From positions 1,341,001 through 1,405,000 of the forward strand of contig JACEVL010000155.1 of NCBI GenBank assembly GCA_020284085.1: a stretch of 64,000 nt of DNA, read 5' to 3'. Below are positions 8,049 through 44,889 of this stretch, in pieces. The position numbers were made by a program, and so were the translations under genes. The DNA comes from Aporrectodea caliginosa. Its lineage: Eukaryota > Annelida > Clitellata > Crassiclitellata > Lumbricidae. A model generated the notes under the pieces. The model saw only the letters and a list, made by a program, of their open reading frames with translations, had not been told where the DNA came from and ran no database searches. The first letter of the stretch is position 1. Each line of letters begins with the position of its first letter.

Positions 8049-10410
8049 ATTGCCAGAAACATACGACCGTGACCCTGGTTTATAGACTTCGACCCGGATC
8101 TGCATCTGACGCAGGCTCTGCGTTGTTAACGAGTCTGCCTTAATTGACTGAGCGCCAGTAAATAATTAATCAGCTTCTCGTGACTTAGTTTTGTCGGCGC
8201 CGATAGAATGCAGAGTCCCACATAAAAGTTAACTTTATGTGGGTCTTAGATGTGGCGGAAATAGGTAGATCTATATATGCCCACAGAATGACGCAAACAC
8301 AGAAGACGAAAACGCAGAGACGAACACATCCCAACAGACAGACAGACAGACAGGCAAACAGGCAGGCAGACAGACAGACAATACCTTTTTCATATTATTC
8401 TGTTGAGCATGCTTTCGTTCTTTGGCCGCCTACATCAGCAAAATATGGCGTCGAAATCATTATGTGCCTGAGGTGGAATCGATTCTGTCATCAATATGCG
8501 TTCAATTTTTTGTAGTATGTCGTTATACCGCAGTATAAGAAGCCATAAATATCATACAGTGCGAATAGAGCGTAGAATCTCTGCATCCACTGAATGACGA
8601 CTAACTTTGGTGAACGTCAACCGCGTCCGCCGTTGCTTATCCGTGAGCTTCACTGGACTTAGATAATTGCAATTACTATCTCCTATATCACGTCGGTGTC
8701 TAATGCAAAAGGGTCAACCGTGCGACTGATGGTTAGCAAATTAGTCCTGCATGGATGGATGGCAGAGGAGGATAGTAGTCTGGCATTCGTGAATGATTTG
8801 ATCACTTTATATACATGATATGAACAGACACGCTTTATTTTACGATATCAACTGCTTTCCTCGACTAGTTGACGGTTAATTGTCTGCACTTTGACAATGC
8901 ACTTCGACCTATTGCTGTAATGTGCAATTTCACAACTATTATACCCTTAGCACCATGAAGGAATGCAAGACGCTCACACACGCATACACACACCAGCCTG
9001 TCACCTTCCTTGTACGCAAGTGCTTGAAGTCTGTTTTGTTTGATCGTCGGGCTTTCCTGCTTGGTCGGAAACACTGTGGATGAGTTTTTCTCTTGAAGTT
9101 GCGCTTTACACATGTTCAGTTATGTTATTTTTATGCCACATGTCAGTCTATAGGCTAAAGTCCATAAACAAGTAAACATGTCGGGTTCTGTTGAATGTGC
9201 ACGTTTCATTACTGCGGTAAGCTCGTAATGCTATCGAGCTAGGATATGGGCAAGGGTCTATAGCGTGGTGCCTTACCCTACGGGTTCAAGCACTAGAACA
9301 GGAACCAAATTACTTCAGTAACATTGAACAAATCATTGTGCCACTTTGCAGGCAGTAAGTATAAGGATGAAATACATCAAAGGGAACGCAGACTCAGGCA
9401 AAGGATGCTTAGAGCCACTTAGAGGCAGAAACATCTCATTCATATTCGCAGTAACCCACAGTCTGGTCTCAATTACAACTTCGCTAAAGGCACTTAGCAC
9501 ATTCCGGATATTGCTGCCATCTGCATATTCAGTAGGCCTATCATTTGTACTGAAGACTATCTGTCTCAATCTCTGTAGCAACTGCAATAGCCTCCCACGG
9601 CTAGGAAGTAGGCCAACATACAATAAGGCAATGTCCTATACCATTACTCTCATTACTTTCCGTTTCAGAAAGCTAAATAATTTTGTTAACAGCCTTTCTC
9701 GAAGGTCATCACCATTATTCACAACTCCAGGCTAAGCTACTTTCCCTCTCGATCAAAAACCAGCTCCTGCTCTAGAAATCTTTCGACGCTGTTGATCTAT
9801 AGATTAGTAATGAATACTAACTTCGCACACGCAGATTGATGAGGCTATATTGCAGTCAATCAATTCGACGTGCAACTTATTTCGACCAATTTAGGCAATT
9901 TATATGTCAGACTGAAGTTCAAAGCAGTTTATCAAGGTGATTCAGAATTACGTAATTGTTGATGTTGGTTTTGATTATCGTTAACTATTGAAGTACCGCT
10001 AGCGATAGTAAACAAACCATCAGATTTAATTAAATCTGTTGGTTTGGTGGGGCAGTGTTTTCTTATCTTCGATTACAAAACTAGCCAAATAAGAGAGGAG
10101 GTCGAGAGAATTCTGCTGTGCTGGTGGTCTTGTGCTTTAATTGGCTGCAATTTTAAAAGTAAAGATTGATTTTTAAAACCAGATATTCTTAGCCCCTCAT
10201 CTGTCGTCTTCCTAGTGTTAAGTGTTCGATAGGCAATACCACCGATGGTCATTTCTATCTCTCATTAAGCCATTTCCTATTATGAATGTCAACTGCAGCT
10301 TTTAATTAAAGCATATTACAGTATGTTAATTGATTGGTATTGTGTTGTTGTTGCTACTTGATTCAGCCAATAACTCAGCTGGACGACAACCAGACGAGAC
10401 GAGAGAGAAG
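8049..10410. other. Gene-free interval between retrotransposon and globin
   Basis: No protein family is recognisable in either strand. A CAGA/CAGG tetranucleotide run is present at 8337-8380 and a short CA-rich stretch near 8965-8995. A weak tRNA-like B-box word (GGGTTCAAG near 9281) may mark an old SINE. The reading frames here (for example near 9333-9735) have unbiased composition and no motif. The promoter of the globin should lie in the last part of this interval, but no clear TATA box was identified. Confidence 0.5.
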
Positions 10411-11100
10411 ATGGGGTGTGCAACTTCGTTGGCCAGATCTCGATTTTCGAAAGACAAGCAGATGATGAACAACCACAACGATGACCTGAACGTCCGCTCC
10501 TTTGTCATTCTATCGAATCAGCACAAGGCACAGGTCGTCAAGACGTGGAAGATTCTGTCGAATGATCTGACGGGGCGTGGCAAGAGGATCTTTCTGCTCA
10601 TATTCCAGAAGAATCCACGCGTCAAGTCACTCTTTCCCTGCGGAAGTCTGGAGGGTGAGGCTCTGATGAAGGACCCGTCCTTCATAGGGCATGCCTCTCG
10701 CTTCATGCAGGCCGTCGGAGCCGTCGTCGACAACATAGACAACTATCAGAATGCACTGGCTCCCCTTCTCAACAATCTCGGGCGTCGACACGTCTACTTC
10801 AAAGGGTTCAAGCCCGAATACTTTAACAGCTTTGAGGAGGCGATCCTTCAGATTTTCGCAGAGGACCTCGGAACGAAGTTCACCCCGCAGGCGAAGGAAG
10901 CCTGGCGCCTCGTCTTCAAGTTCATTCTGATGGAACTGAAACGCGGATTCACCGAGTGCCTCCGAGACAAGGGTCTGCAGCGATCGATGGGGGGAGAGAC
11001 CCTGACCGGCACCGAATACACGCTGAGCCAAAGTGAACGTGACCTCTGGGGATGCCTGTCCAACAGGAATGGGTCCAGCTGCCCCTGCGGCAACAAATGA
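10411..11100 (+). CDS. Globin X-like, lipid-anchor-type globin, single coding exon (229 aa)
   Basis: A heme-binding globin. W46 fits A12, F75 in the LFP block fits CD1, H94 in FIGHASRFM fits the distal E7 histidine, and H127 in LGRRH fits the proximal F8 histidine. Helices G and H follow (FTPQAKEAWRLVFKFI). The N-terminus MGCATS carries Gly2 with Ser6 (N-myristoylation pattern) and Cys3 (palmitoylation pattern), as in membrane-bound globin X proteins. A roughly 45-residue C-terminal extension ends with Cys-Pro-Cys. I chose the ATG at 10411 (A at -3, G at +4). An upstream in-frame ATG at 10330 would add a hydrophobic 27-residue lead and bury the lipidation motif. A possible acceptor (TTGATTCAG ending near 10365) allows a 5'-UTR intron. 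The coding region has no introns, unusual for this family. Likely roles are redox chemistry or signalling at membranes rather than bulk oxygen transport (inference). Confidence 0.92.
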   Translation: MGCATSLARSRFSKDKQMMNNHNDDLNVRSFVILSNQHKAQVVKTWKILSNDLTGRGKRIFLLIFQKNPRVKSLFPCGSLEGEALMKDPSFIGHASRFMQAVGAVVDNIDNYQNALAPLLNNLGRRHVYFKGFKPEYFNSFEEAILQIFAEDLGTKFTPQAKEAWRLVFKFILMELKRGFTECLRDKGLQRSMGGETLTGTEYTLSQSERDLWGCLSNRNGSSCPCGNK

Positions 11101-12476
<1,376 letters not shown>

Positions 12477-12836
12477 GATGTTTCTTCCAATTGCATTTCT
12501 TGTCTTTGATTTGTGTAAAGCCACGATGAAATAATATTTCTATTAACGTAAACGGAGGAAGTTTCAAGTTCTTTAATAATCATAATTTCATGTTCATGCT
12601 CTTATAGTTCTCATAATTAAAAGCGATTGTGGATACATTTTAAATATCTTTCTCTATATTATTACTGTGTATGATATAGCCAGTTAAGAAAAGCCAGACA
12701 ATTTAGTGTTCTAGATACTAGATTGTTCATGAACGTTCAGCGTGCCTTAAACTCCAACATTTCGTTGTATCTGTCAGGAAAATCTACATAATGCAAATAT
12801 AATATAATACAAAACATAGTGCGTAATTGCATTTGC

Positions 12837-12838
<2 letters not shown>

Positions 12839-12882
<44 letters not shown>
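12839..12882. repeat. (AT)n microsatellite
   Basis: Uninterrupted AT dinucleotides of about 44 bp in an AT-rich setting. Confidence 0.97.
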
Positions 12883-12885
<3 letters not shown>

Positions 12886-13026
12886 ATACAAACATAATAC
12901 AATTGAAATATATAAAACTACATCATAACATCATACATGTAAAATTGAAAGGTGATTCAGAAGTTTGCCTGGCATCAATAAAGACATGATCATTTTTACT
13001 GACGCTGTATGGAGAATATTCGTCAA

Positions 13027-13132
13027 CAAGTATTTGGAAACCCATATTGGGCAAGTATTTGGAAACCCCCTATTTGGGCAAGTATTTGGAACCCCCCTAT
13101 TTGGGCAAGTATTTGGAAACCCCTATTTGGGG
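13027..13132. repeat. 25-27 bp tandem repeat, four units
   Basis: Four head-to-tail copies of a unit like CAAGTATTTGGAAACCCC followed by TATTTGGG. Units differ mainly in the length of the C run (3 to 6), pointing to slippage. Confidence 0.9.
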
Positions 13133-13570
13133 AATAGCGGATTTTGTTGGATGATCCAAGCCTGCACCCTAACGGAAAGTTTCGAAAATACCCACTATTA
13201 GGACCTCCTACGTGACAACGAGTTTAACCAGGCGCGTGATGTTGTCAATGAGTCACATATGTTCTGTCTTGTCTGGTGACATGGCAAAAAATGTATATAA
13301 GATGTTCACGAGTGCATTGTCGAGAGAGTGCAAACAGATTTGTTGATAGTTTGAGTTCTAAATGTCATTATATAGATTCTTGCATTGAAATTTCTTGTCT
13401 AACTCTTAAGCATTGTTGTCACTGAAATGTTTGTACACTAATTACACGGAGCAAAATCCAAGACTTTTGTCTTATTTCGAGTTGAAGTAACGCTAGAAAG
13501 CAGGTGATTGTTTCGAAACGATGTTTTAACAATAATTCAGAAATCGTCGGCAGACAGCTTTAATAAGACT

Positions 13571-13688
13571 GTATGTATGTAGTCTATGTATGTATGTATG
13601 TATGTATGTATGTATGTATGTATGTATGTATGTATGTATGTATGTATGTATGTATGTATGATTGTATGTATGTATGTATGTGTGTGTA
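13571..13688. repeat. (TATG)n microsatellite
   Basis: ATGT tetranucleotide run directly upstream of a composite SINE at 13693. The Met-Tyr-Val-Cys reading frames are repeat artefacts. Confidence 0.97.
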
Positions 13689-13692
13689 TAAG

Positions 13693-14093
13693 GATCCTGA
13701 GTGGCCGAGTGGGTTGGTGCCCGCTCGTCGCGCCGGCGCCCCGGGTTCGCTTCCCGGTCGGGTCGGATTATCAGAGATTAATTTCTCGGATCTTTACTGC
13801 GGGTGGCTCGGTCGCATTATAAACGTGGAGTACAATACAACACACAATACAACACATCACAATACAACTGGGGCGCGGTGGTGTAGGGGGTATGTTCGGT
13901 GCCTTGCAGCTGGAGGGTTGCGGGTTTCGGATCCACCTCAAAGTCGCCGCGTAGGGACCCTGGGCAAGTCCTTCACTCGCAATTGCTCATGCGCTTCGGC
14001 GTGAAACTCCGATTCAGCGTTCGCGCAGTAGTCGGGAGCGCCTCTGAATGGGAAATCTGGTTGGGGCGCTATAACAAGTGTTCAAATACAATA
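13693..14093 (+). mobile_element. Composite (two tRNA-like heads) SINE, copy A
   Basis: The first tRNA-like unit carries an A-box-like TGGCCGAGTGG (about 13702). Its B-box is altered in this copy (GGGTTCGCTTCCC). An AT-rich ACACA linker near 13835-13868 is followed by a second tRNA-like unit starting GGGGCGCGGTGG with a degenerate B-box (GGGTTTCGGATCC). The body contains CTGGGCAAGTCCTTCACTCG, reminiscent of the core of MIR-type CORE-SINEs. It ends GGGGCGCTATAACAAGTG with an ATACA/AT tail. Copy B at 22412-22831 is nearly the same throughout. Confidence 0.85.
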
Positions 14094-14499
14094 TATATAT
14101 ATAATTGATAGTGTGGAGCGACGACAGGGTTAGCGTCGCATCGCACCTAATGCCTCTGCCCACCAGTACCTCATCGGTGGAAGATGATACCCGTATGGCT
14201 ATTCCGCACTTAGGATGCATGTATACACTAATTTCACGTATATATATTATATACATATGTTTTGTATGTATGTACGCACATGTATTATATAATATATTCG
14301 TGTGTAAATGTATTTGAATATAGCGCCTTTACCTGACTTCTCAAAGGCGCTGAAGCATCCTTATCTGAGAGACTTAAAGTGTTGCACGTTGGGTTGTCTG
14401 GTGGATAAACTTCGGGGATAAACTATTAACTTAGTTGCACGTGGCTTATTATGGGAAACGGCGCAGGGTATAGCCTGTATTATGTAAACACAGGCATTG

Positions 14500-14665
14500 C
14501 ACGCTAGCTTAAATCGGAACCGTTCAGCCGACTGGCTAGTGTGTCGATTGTAACACCGAGAGAACTGGTTCAAGACTCCGCTGAAAGAATCGCTGTGCCA
14601 GGACCTTGAGCAAGAATACTTCAAGCAACATCGATGTTCTGTCGTGTGTGCACTTCTTGAGTTTG
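14500..14665 (+). mobile_element. Possible tRNA-derived SINE remnant
   Basis: A tRNA-like segment with a B-box-like 'ggttcaagactcc' (about 14566) is followed by 'ccaggaccttgagcaagaat', the same downstream phrase type as in the element at 16505-16700. The two may be the same family; the ends are not defined. Confidence 0.45.
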
Positions 14666-14948
14666 GAAGGAGGGCAATATCAAACACAGTTGTATTATAT
14701 GTGCTGCATACAAAAGCGGAGGATCGAGTTCCGTCTGCAACTCCTTTGGATCTCGTCACTCACTTTACAGTCTGGGGTATAGAGCTGAAATGATTGCTAA
14801 ACGTGGACAGAAGTCGACGAAAAAATATAGTTTGGTTTCATTCAATGACAACAGCACTGAACACACGGTGATATGTGTGACCTACTGCAATAGAAGCCGG
14901 ATAGCCTGAAGTAAAGCGTAGACCGATACAGGCGACACAGTTTTAGTG

Positions 14949-15422
14949 AGTGCTGCAGTCCGTTCTCAACGCTGCTGCGAAGCTGCTATGCAACCGGAGG
15001 AAATATGATCATGTCACGCCGCTCCTCCGTGATGTTCTGCACTGGCTGCCAGTCTCTCTGCGTATTGAATTCAAAATCTGTTTGTTGGTGTACAAGTCGC
15101 TTCATGGGGCCGCGCCTGAGTATTTGCGCGATTACTGCATCGGGACGCATTCTTCCGCCTCCGGGTTGCGACTAAGATCGCTCGAGAAAAGCGATCTTCG
15201 CGTAAAACGGATGAAAACCCGTTTTGGCGATCGCGCTTTCTCGGCGGCCGGCCCCAGATGCTGGAACGGCCTTCCTCCTGCCCTGCGAGCGGCTAACACA
15301 GTTGACTCCTTCAAATCTGGACTCAAGACTTATTTGTTCTGTAAGGCGTACCCTGCTGTTAGTTGACTGTGAGGCGCCCTTGTAACGGCATGGCTGTGCT
15401 ACGGCGCCATATAAATTGTCAC

Positions 15423-15494
<72 letters not shown>
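14949..15494 (+). mobile_element. 5'-truncated CR1/L2-like LINE 3' end with (ATT)n tail
   Basis: Codons 14950-15363 encode the final ~138 residues of a non-LTR retrotransposon pol in one open frame: LQSVLNAAAKLL, then VLHWLPVSLRIEFKICLLVY, FSAAGPRCWNGLPPALR and FKSGLKTYLF. The short untranslated tail ends GGCGCCATATAAATTG and runs directly into about 70 bases of ATT repeats (15425-15494). The open frame and clean end suggest a fairly young, 5'-truncated insertion. Confidence 0.9.
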
Positions 15495-15496
<2 letters not shown>

Positions 15497-16984
15497 GCAC
15501 TCGAAAGCTATGCCGTCTTCCGGATACCCGCCTGTTTTCGGCAGTTCTTGGAACAACAGGACATGTGCCCCAGCGAAGCCAACGGTTTACAGCCTACGCC
15601 CCAGACGCCATGACCGGATGTTGTCAGCCTGTCAAAAGCTGACAACCAAATGAAAACATTTATAGTCAGAATGTTGTTCGCATACTAATTAGATTTGTCT
15701 CGTAATCTCACTGGTCATGGATAGAATTGGATGTTTATGTGAATTTATATTGCTCATTCTTGTTCACCAGAGTGCTGTTTGGCAGCTGGTTATATTAAAG
15801 AATAAACTTACTTACTTACTTACTCAATAACACACCAGGATGTAAATCGTGTCTCGATTACCAAGCAGGGTAACTGAGCATTGTTTCCCATTCAGATATA
15901 AGAGTATGAAATGCAAGTCAGTCCCATTTGATATGTAGCAGAGGAGAGGCTGAAAAACGACTTGACCACTGGTACACGTGTATTGTAACAGTGTGACATA
16001 ATGATGCATGCGACAGACCGCGTTGAACAATATCATATGGTTCGAAATAATCACGTAGGCCTGTATACAGTGACATACTGGTTCATAGCAGTGCATACAC
16101 TGTTAAACATTCGCTAGATGTAGACCTATGTTGTACATGATTAGAGAAAAAGCAGTTTCGACATCTTTGAGGAAAATTACAGCGCCTACAGCTCATATTT
16201 ACCCCCAAAAAATTAGACTCGGAAGCATTAAACCCGTCGGTGATTATCTTCAACTGCTACAGCGCGAATGATTCACGATTGTCTTTGACAAGGCAAAGTA
16301 GGCCCTACACTCGACCAAAAGCATACGCCATTTTTGCCCTAGCGACTAACAATGAAACTGTCGTGACTCGTAAGGCTTAATTACACTGTCAGTAACTATC
16401 CAAGTGTGATAGATACATTTGATAACACCACTGACAAACCTACGTGCTCAGGTCTCCACGCTTTCAAGGAAACAGTTCTGTTATTCAACACTTGGCACTT
16501 AAGTTAAGTGTGCGACGCTATGGTCGATCGGTTATAACACGCTTGGTCACTGACCATGCGGCTGTGGGTTCGATTCAGTGTTCCGACCTAGGTACCGGCC
16601 GCGTAAGCTGGGAACTAAACGGCAAGTCCAGTGATACTCTGGTCTGTGTCCAGGACCTTGGGGTCGACCAACACTCGCTCAAGGAATGGTAGAATGTAGG
16701 AAATGAACACTTCCACTACGTTCTTCATGGAATATGGGAGCTCTACTTTACATTACTCATATTGACAAATTAAATTTTATATAGTACCCTAGAAGTATTT
16801 CACTACCTATAGTTTGTATAATTCTCTAGAAGGTGTTCACTGCTTAGATTGGGATTTGTATATAAAATTGTATATATTGTTGGTGTTAGAATTACAATTA
16901 CATAAACGATTGTCATCACCATGCATCACACTCATTGGATGTCAATGCTAAGATCGATTGCAGCTCGCATTTGTGACCAATATA
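15495..16984. other. Gene-free interval, SINE-bearing
   Basis: Between the LINE and the acyltransferase 3' region I see no coding family. A CTTA tetranucleotide cluster occurs at 15808-15825. The only structured item is the tRNA-like stretch at 16505-16700. Confidence 0.4.
16505..16700 (+). mobile_element. tRNA-derived SINE, diverged
   Basis: The tRNA-like head has TATGGTCGATCGGTTATAAC followed by the B-box-like GTGGGTTCGATTC (about 16563-16575). The body contains 'tgtccaggaccttggggtcg', shared in type with 14605-14640. No target duplication was identified. Confidence 0.6.
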
Positions 16985-16990
16985 TTTATT
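16985..16990 (-). promoter_or_regulatory. Candidate poly(A) signal AATAAA for the acyltransferase gene
   Basis: TTTATT on the plus strand reads AATAAA on the minus strand, about 525 bases beyond the acyltransferase stop codon. It is an AT-rich area where this hexamer can occur by chance, so it is only a candidate. Confidence 0.25.
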
Positions 16991-17007
16991 TATGTTCATT
17001 AGGAGGT

Positions 17008-17235
17008 TTTTTATAGCACTCCTTCAAGAATTTCTACTCAGGAGCGCTCCCGGCCCAACCCCGACTAAATAGAGCACTTCTATAGGTTCGAATAACAGTC
17101 TTAAGGTTGTGCAGTAAATTAATGCAGCAAGTCTATTTAATTTTTAATTTCATTAATTCAGTCTAAAATTTATACAGCGCTCCTTAAAGAAATCTATTCA
17201 GGAGCGCTCCCAGCCCAGCCACGGCTAAAGAAAAA
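17008..17235 (-). mobile_element. Two tandem SINE/LINE 3'-end fragments
   Basis: Two related blocks, about 17010-17075 and 17173-17235, each read 'TTTATA-GC(G/A)CTCCTT...TATTCAGGAGCGCTCCC-GCCCA'. Reversed, this is the GGGAGCGC...GCTATAAA 3' end seen on many interspersed elements in the window (for example 58258-58330). They lie about 164 bases apart, just past the acyltransferase coding end. Confidence 0.6.
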
Positions 17236-17514
17236 AGACTTGAGTGATTTATGAGTAGTAAACACACGTCAACATCTGTTACGAAGTAAACACGAATGCT
17301 ATCACATGTTCTCCTCCCTACAGTTGCAGTTCAAACGTCGTAAGTCATACAGGGATGAGTAGGCATTACAGACAGTATAGCATCGAAGCAGCTGAGTAAG
17401 GCGGGAAATTGCGAATTCTAACGCTGCAAAGGCCGAAGCAACAATCGTTGTTTTGTTCGTTGTTCAGAAGTCAGCAGCTGCTTTTACTCAGTACCATTAA
17501 GTCAGTCGATTGCT

Positions 17515-41394
<23,880 letters not shown>

Positions 41395-41444
41395 CTTGCA
41401 ACCTCACGGCCAGAAACCGCGAGCACCGGTCACCACTGGCTGTC

Positions 41445-41456
41445 AATTGGATTGGC
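41445..41456 (-). promoter_or_regulatory. Adjacent CCAAT motifs upstream of GPAT3/4
   Basis: AATTGGATTGGC on the plus strand reads GCCAATCCAATT on the minus strand, two CCAAT pentamers 50-60 bases upstream of the start codon. They could be promoter elements or lie in the 5' UTR. No TATA box is evident nearby. Confidence 0.35.
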
Positions 41457-42397
41457 TATCTACTCGGGACTGCTGTTCAGAACAGCAGAGAACAGGGCAC
41501 CTGTACGTACGGCTCAAAAGTCAAGGCCGCGCAACTGATAAGGCCAGACAGTGTCTCTGATTCTTAACGGGGATTTCTTTCTACTGAGGAGGCAGATAAA
41601 TCTCTTACGCTGCTCTTGAGCGCTGTACTTGGAGCGACGTACTTTGCTCGGAAGACGAGTGCAGCTCGACTGATTAGGTCTAACGCATTGGTTGGTGTTT
41701 GTAAATTGGGGCAAGTGTTGTTGACGGTTCATAGGGCAACTTCTTCGTCTAAGGAGATAACGGGATTACGATGCATATTTCCCATGATTGTAAATCAACC
41801 ACATGCCGTATAACTAGACCCATACCAGTCACAGTGTCATACTGCATGTCATACAGAATACCAACTTATAACTAGTACCATGGGACTTAATAACATCGAA
41901 CACATAATGAGAACAAGCAAAATGTACATATTTAGAATCATGTAGAAACCAAGTTAAAGACCTGTGTCTTGAATATTGTTGCCAGGTTTAGCGTACTACA
42001 TTCATTATGGCATTAATTAATGAGTCAAGGAAATCCCCAGACGTCAATAGCTTTGACTGGTGCGCTCATTCTTTTCCATATTATGTGCACTACATAATTT
42101 GCTGCATGCATGTAGCAGTAGCGGCATCAAATGTTGAAAGTTAGAGAACAGGTTTCAAATAATTCAAATAAATATTAAAATGATTTAGCAGCGTAGTTTA
42201 TCTGCCCACTACGTATTAGTCTAATACGTTGTTAAATAAACTAGTGTCATCATCATCGTCGTCGTGCAATATGACACATTTAGTATAACGCCAAATTTAT
42301 GGATATCTGTTTAGAGGCGTTATCATTCAGGTAACCGGTAATTCTTCTGAGTAACAAAGTCTTAATTAATTTATCATCTTCGGTTTCTGATTGAAAC

Positions 42398-42542
42398 AGG
42401 TTGGTGACGAAGGTTGCCATTGACTCAGGTTGGTGACGAAGGTTGCCATTGACTCAGGTTGGTGACGAAGGTTGCCATTGACTCAGGTTGGTAACGAAGG
42501 TTGCCATTGACTCAGGTTGGTAACGAAGGTTGCCAATGACTC
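42398..42542. repeat. 29-bp tandem repeat, five units
   Basis: Five exact-length units beginning AGGTTGGT(G/A)ACGAAGG and ending TTGACTC, starting at 42398, 42427, 42456, 42485 and 42514. The first three share GTGACG and the last two share GTAACG, so expansion occurred in two steps. Confidence 0.97.
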
Positions 42543-42711
42543 CTCTCTGTTGTTTCAGTTCATTCTGTTGTCTATCCAATGGAGTCTTTGTCTCTCCTGG
42601 CTTTGTCTGTGATCCGGTTGACGGGCATTCTTTCCGCATGACCAAACAATCGGAGTCTTCGTTGAATGACTTTATGTAGCGCCTTTATTCATTTCTAAGG
42701 GTTATTTACTT

Positions 42712-42912
42712 CGTGGGAGGGGTTCAGTTGAATGGCAACACCTGAAGAGCAGGAGATCACCACGGTCGCGGGATCGATTCCTGTGACCCTCCCAAAGGTC
42801 GATTCAGCCTTTTATTCGCTTGATGGTGTTGGTAAAACGAGCAGTAGGACGTGATGGGCGCCTTACATGACTGCCATACAGTTAAATTCGACTCCTGTAA
42901 TAACATGTAATC
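42712..42912 (+). mobile_element. tRNA-derived SINE family 2, copy A
   Basis: B-box-like GGGATCGATTCCTG (about 42772), then 'gaccctcccaaaggtcgatt', and a 3' end 'gttaaattcgactcctgtaa'. The reverse-complement copy at 49350-49553 shares the head, the CCTCCCAAAGGTC phrase and the 3' end. Confidence 0.8.
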
Positions 42913-44200
42913 ATCTGTTCATACTATGACTTGTAATCATACTGCGGTGTGTCAGTTTGAATTTATAATAAACACGACCATAGCCTATATGTTTCGTCGT
43001 TGTAATTCTAACTCGTTGCAATCTTCAGATTTCTGCAACATTCCGTAGACAATATTATTCATTTCTCGTCATATATAGCTTTCTTAGTTCTCGTCTATAA
43101 TACAGGAAGATGAAATGCGTCGTCGTATCGTATATCCTGGCTTTGTTTTCTATTATTTCGTCTGCTTCCTCATATCCTGTTAATTTTACCAATGTTTGTT
43201 AGGTTCGTGCCATTCCTTTTTGTCTATTTGTTTGCTATTCCCATCTGCGGATATTATACTCGCTATATACATAGACAAACTGATCTACATGTAGGCCAAC
43301 TGTCCAGTATGTTTTCCATGGGTGCTTTGTCTATTTCCGTTTCTGATTAATTATTTTTAATCTCTATGGGTTCACATATTTACAGTGGGCATGCGTCTGT
43401 ATGTGTTGGCTATTGCATATATATTTTGTATACGTGAATAGGTATATGTATGTCTTTACCCTAACCTTTAGCCTTTTAAGCGGAACCCTTAGCAGTAACA
43501 TTTGTCAAACCGGTTTATAGAGCGTAAACAGGTAGAAAGGTCGTGTTACATGCAGTATGCACATTTGATGGGCGCGTGTGTCTAAGACGCTGGAACATTT
43601 TACGCACATTTAACCATACTTTATATGGAACACATCATTTAAACACACGACATGTTAAAACACGAACTATGCGTAAAAACAAACTACAGTGAGCTATAAA
43701 TAACATGACATAACATGATATAACAAGGGTTTTAAGTGATTCAGAACACGTGCAGTCTGCTTTAGAACCACTGCAAGCTATAATTATAACCTGCGATGCT
43801 TAATAGCCTATTTTCCCTAGCTTCCTCTTAGAAACCGTGATAGTGTTCAATGAGACAAATGGTTTTGATGATAGTACTATCAATCATCAAAACCGTTCCA
43901 CAAGTCCATAACTCTGGCAGTGAAGAATGTCTGCCCTGTTGTTTATTTCGGTTTATTAGATAATTTATACCTATGATTGTCCCCGAAACGCCTTGTTTAG
44001 TGCTAATTAAAAAAACCTCTCCCACTGCACTGCCTCCTTTTCATTATCTTGTAGGCTTCAATTAGCTCTCCTCTGCTGCTCCTTCTCTCTAATGTAACGT
44101 TGTAGTCCACACCTTCTCAACCTTTCTATTTAGCTGAAATTTTTGTAACCCTAAATTACTAAGTACTACTACTATTATTATTACTATCATTTTATTATTA
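42913..44200. other. No gene or clear element seen
   Basis: AT-rich interval without recognisable coding motifs. 'gttttgatgatagtactatc' followed by 'aatcatcaaaac' (43861-43892) forms a small inverted repeat centred on AGTACT. Confidence 0.4.
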
Positions 44201-44202
44201 TT

Positions 44203-44341
<139 letters not shown>

Positions 44342-44889
44342 ACAGGGATTTACATTGGCTAGAAGTAAACCTTGGACTGATGTGAATTGTGCAATAATGA
44401 AGTATACGCACATACTGTACAAACTCAGAATGACCCTGGGTATAATCATATATAAAATTAGATGCGTTTGTACTGCATGAACGCGCATGTGATATAGATA
44501 AGCCAAAGCAGATGACACAAATTTGACGTTTTCCAGAGTGAATGCGTTTTGAGTTTTAAATTCATAACATTCAGGAATTGAGTTTATACATTGGCAAAGT
44601 AAGGCACGTAACTGTGTCATTCTTTTTCGTTGTTTTGACCAGAAAAACAATTACGTAGGCGTACTGTGCGTAAGGTGTATTCTGAGACTGGTCAAACAGG
44701 CCTACATTTCATCTACATACGCGTCGATTTGGTCTTTGTATAAACACAGATGACATGTATATGTTTAAACTGTCTTGCAAAATTAAAAGCTGGTGTGTGT
44801 TATCTTTGAAAGCAACCACCTTATAGTTTAGCAGCCTTTCTCGTTAAAATGTTGCGTATAACGAGATAATTGGAAAGCCATGAGCTTGG

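Noticed and set aside
10330..10410. Upstream in-frame ATG giving the globin a hydrophobic 27-residue leader
   Set aside because: The internal ATG has strong context and creates the Met-Gly-Cys motif expected for this globin type. The leader may instead be 5' UTR or intron. Not fully excluded without RNA data.
13693..13770. tRNA gene suggested by A and B boxes
   Set aside because: It is the head of a multi-copy SINE with an identical downstream body, not a free tRNA gene.
13573..13822. Met-Tyr-Val-Cys reading frames at 13573, 20077 and 53959
   Set aside because: Translations of ATGT/ATAC tetranucleotides running into SINE sequence.
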